NCBI GenBank assembly: GCA_025358395.1
Contig: JANYJT010000164.1
Location: 1-26,192 of the forward strand
Length of the DNA: 26,192 bases
Direction: 5' to 3'
DNA from: Bacteroidia bacterium
GTDB lineage: Bacteria > Bacteroidota > Bacteroidia > Bacteroidales > Prolixibacteraceae
Part shown: positions 25,292 through 26,192 of the stretch, piece by piece
Layout: each line of letters starts with the position of its first letter
How positions within the stretch are numbered: position 1 is the stretch's first letter
Made by a program: the position numbers and the translations under genes
The notes under the pieces: model-generated
What the model was told of the DNA's origin: nothing
Database searches by the model: none
Seen by the model: only the letters and a program-made list of their open reading frames with translations

Positions 25292-26053
25292 AAAAAAGGC
25301 CAGGTTGCCGAAGCGAGAAACCTGAACAGGTTACTTGAAAACATAGGTTCATCGCTAAACGTGCATTATAACAAATTTATGAGCATTGATGGGCATGTGA
25401 CCTCTGAAAGGCTAAGAAACATTTTCCTTGGGCTTGAGGAACAGGAACAAACAATTATTTTGTATTTCGACAAATATAACGACCAATACAAATTGAAAGT
25501 CGGAACGACCTCTACCCTTTGAACTTATAGCCGCTATCTTCTTACTCGCGAACGGCTGGCTGAGTTTATGAACCAGCGATATAAACTTTCCGACATGCCG
25601 ATAAATGAAATAACAGTTTCTTTTGTCGATGAGTTTTATTTGTATATCCGGAACAATACCGAATGCAACCATAATTCCACCTTAAAATTTCTTCAACGGG
25701 TTCGGACGATTTTATATTTTGCTAAAAACAACGGACTTAGTTTTACAGACCCGTTTGGCAGCTTTCGATTTCGGTACGACAAAGTGAATCGGGGGTACCT
25801 TAATCAGGACGAACTGGATATTCTTTATGCAAAGAAATTCCCTTCAGCCCGGTTATCCCAGGTGCGGGACATATTTATATTCAGTTGCTATACCGGGTTG
25901 GCTTATATCGACATTTTCGAACTCACCGAAGATAAGATCAGAAAAGCCTTTGACGGTCATCTCTGGACCTTCTTTTACCCCCTGAAACACGATAACTCCG
26001 ACTGGCTCCGATACGGCATAAAAAAATGTCAAAAGATAATGGGACGGACTTAA
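25292..26053 (+). pseudogene. Decayed tyrosine recombinase (integrase) next to tRNA-Lys
   Basis: One reading frame runs from the tRNA 3' end to 26053 and is interrupted by an in-frame TGA at 25520-25522. Its parts align to a Bacteroidota phage/ICE integrase: end of the N-terminal domain (AEARNLNRLLENI, HYNKFMSIDGHVTSERLRN), the SAM-like core-binding domain on both sides of the stop (YDKYNDQYKLK-type FDKYNDQYKLKV, then TYSRYLLTRERLAEFM), and the start of the catalytic domain (VRDIFIFSCYTGLAYIDI). The first about 100 residues are absent, and after DGHLW the expected R-H-x-x-R and Tyr motifs are not found. The TGA could be a CGA-to-TGA change of arginine. The gene is almost certainly inactive. 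No second copy of the tRNA 3' end is visible in the window. Confidence 0.8.
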
Positions 26054-26058
26054 TTTTT

Positions 26059-26192
26059 TTAGAGCATTTCATGTAATTTCCATGCCTGAATATGCCTGAT
26101 ACCTTTATTGGAAGGCAGTGAAAGGTCATCGAGTGAAACAACAGCTTTTTCATAATTATCCGATATTGCTTCCAGCGAAGCATATTCGCGTT
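26059..26192 (-). CDS. C-terminus of a DUF4143-type ATP-binding protein (partial)
   Basis: From the right edge a minus-strand frame encodes 43 residues (REYASLEAISDNY, SLDDLSLPSNKGIRHIQ, AWKLHEML) to a TAA at 26059-26061. This resembles the characteristic end of AAA-type ATPases with a C-terminal DUF4143 domain, which usually read 'SLDDxxLPSNxGIRHxxAWKLHExL'. The start and the ATPase part lie beyond the window. It converges with the integrase remnant; its function is unknown. Confidence 0.75.
   Translation of the reverse strand, partial: REYASLEAISDNYEKAVVSLDDLSLPSNKGIRHIQAWKLHEML

Noticed and set aside
25938..26183. 81-codon minus-strand open frame near the right edge
   Set aside because: It overlaps the integrase remnant and the DUF4143-like end. 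Another minus-strand frame at the edge gives a recognisable DUF4143-type C-terminus, so this frame is a shadow.

Overview
The window looks like chromosomal DNA from a member of the Bacteroidota, probably an environmental Bacteroidales-type organism. The evidence is the fused CcoN-CcoO oxidase subunit, a DUF4294 protein, the weak Shine-Dalgarno signals, and promoter elements of the Bacteroidota type (TTTG, about 19-21 nt, TAnnTTTG). The lineage is inferred from gene content; no rRNA gene is present to confirm it.

Layout. Positions 1-2266 hold the tail of an unidentified gene and a membrane-anchored parvulin-type peptidyl-prolyl isomerase. Positions 2326-7877 hold a minus-strand series, in transcription order pcm, a metallo-beta-lactamase-fold hydrolase, gcvP and ispE. 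Next come a degenerate Gfo/Idh/MocA-like protein (+) and a DUF4294 protein (-) that converge on one hairpin. These are followed by arginine deiminase with a TrmH-family RNA methyltransferase just behind it, then a GNAT-like protein. Positions 12689-21098 form a nearly complete cbb3 oxidase locus: ccoS, fused ccoNO, ccoQ, single-haem ccoP, ccoG, ccoH, a SafE-like membrane protein and the copper ATPase ccoI. Positions 21232-24187 encode two exported enzymes, an enolase-superfamily protein with a Tat-like signal and an amidase-signature lipoprotein.

The right end is accessory in character. It has a 47-residue secreted-protein remnant, a HigB/HigA toxin-antitoxin pair with a recognisable promoter and likely operator, and tRNA-Lys(CTT). 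A decayed tyrosine recombinase begins at the 3' end of the tRNA, carries an in-frame TGA, and has lost its catalytic C-terminus. At the window edge is the C-terminus of a DUF4143-type ATPase on the minus strand.

The most unusual signal is in the gene ends. At least six junctions carry palindromic or short-period arrays (7 or 9 nt) that start exactly at, or inside, stop codons. In several cases they encode the last residues of the protein. The arrays differ in sequence from site to site but share this placement. They include 19 phase-locked heptads after pcm, 10 heptads after gcvP, 39-bp near-identical inverted arms between the hydrolase gene and gcvP, and facing nonamers after ccoH. They may act as terminators or mRNA-stabilising hairpins that evolve by templated expansion, or they may be a family of small repeats. 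I do not recognise a named family for them.
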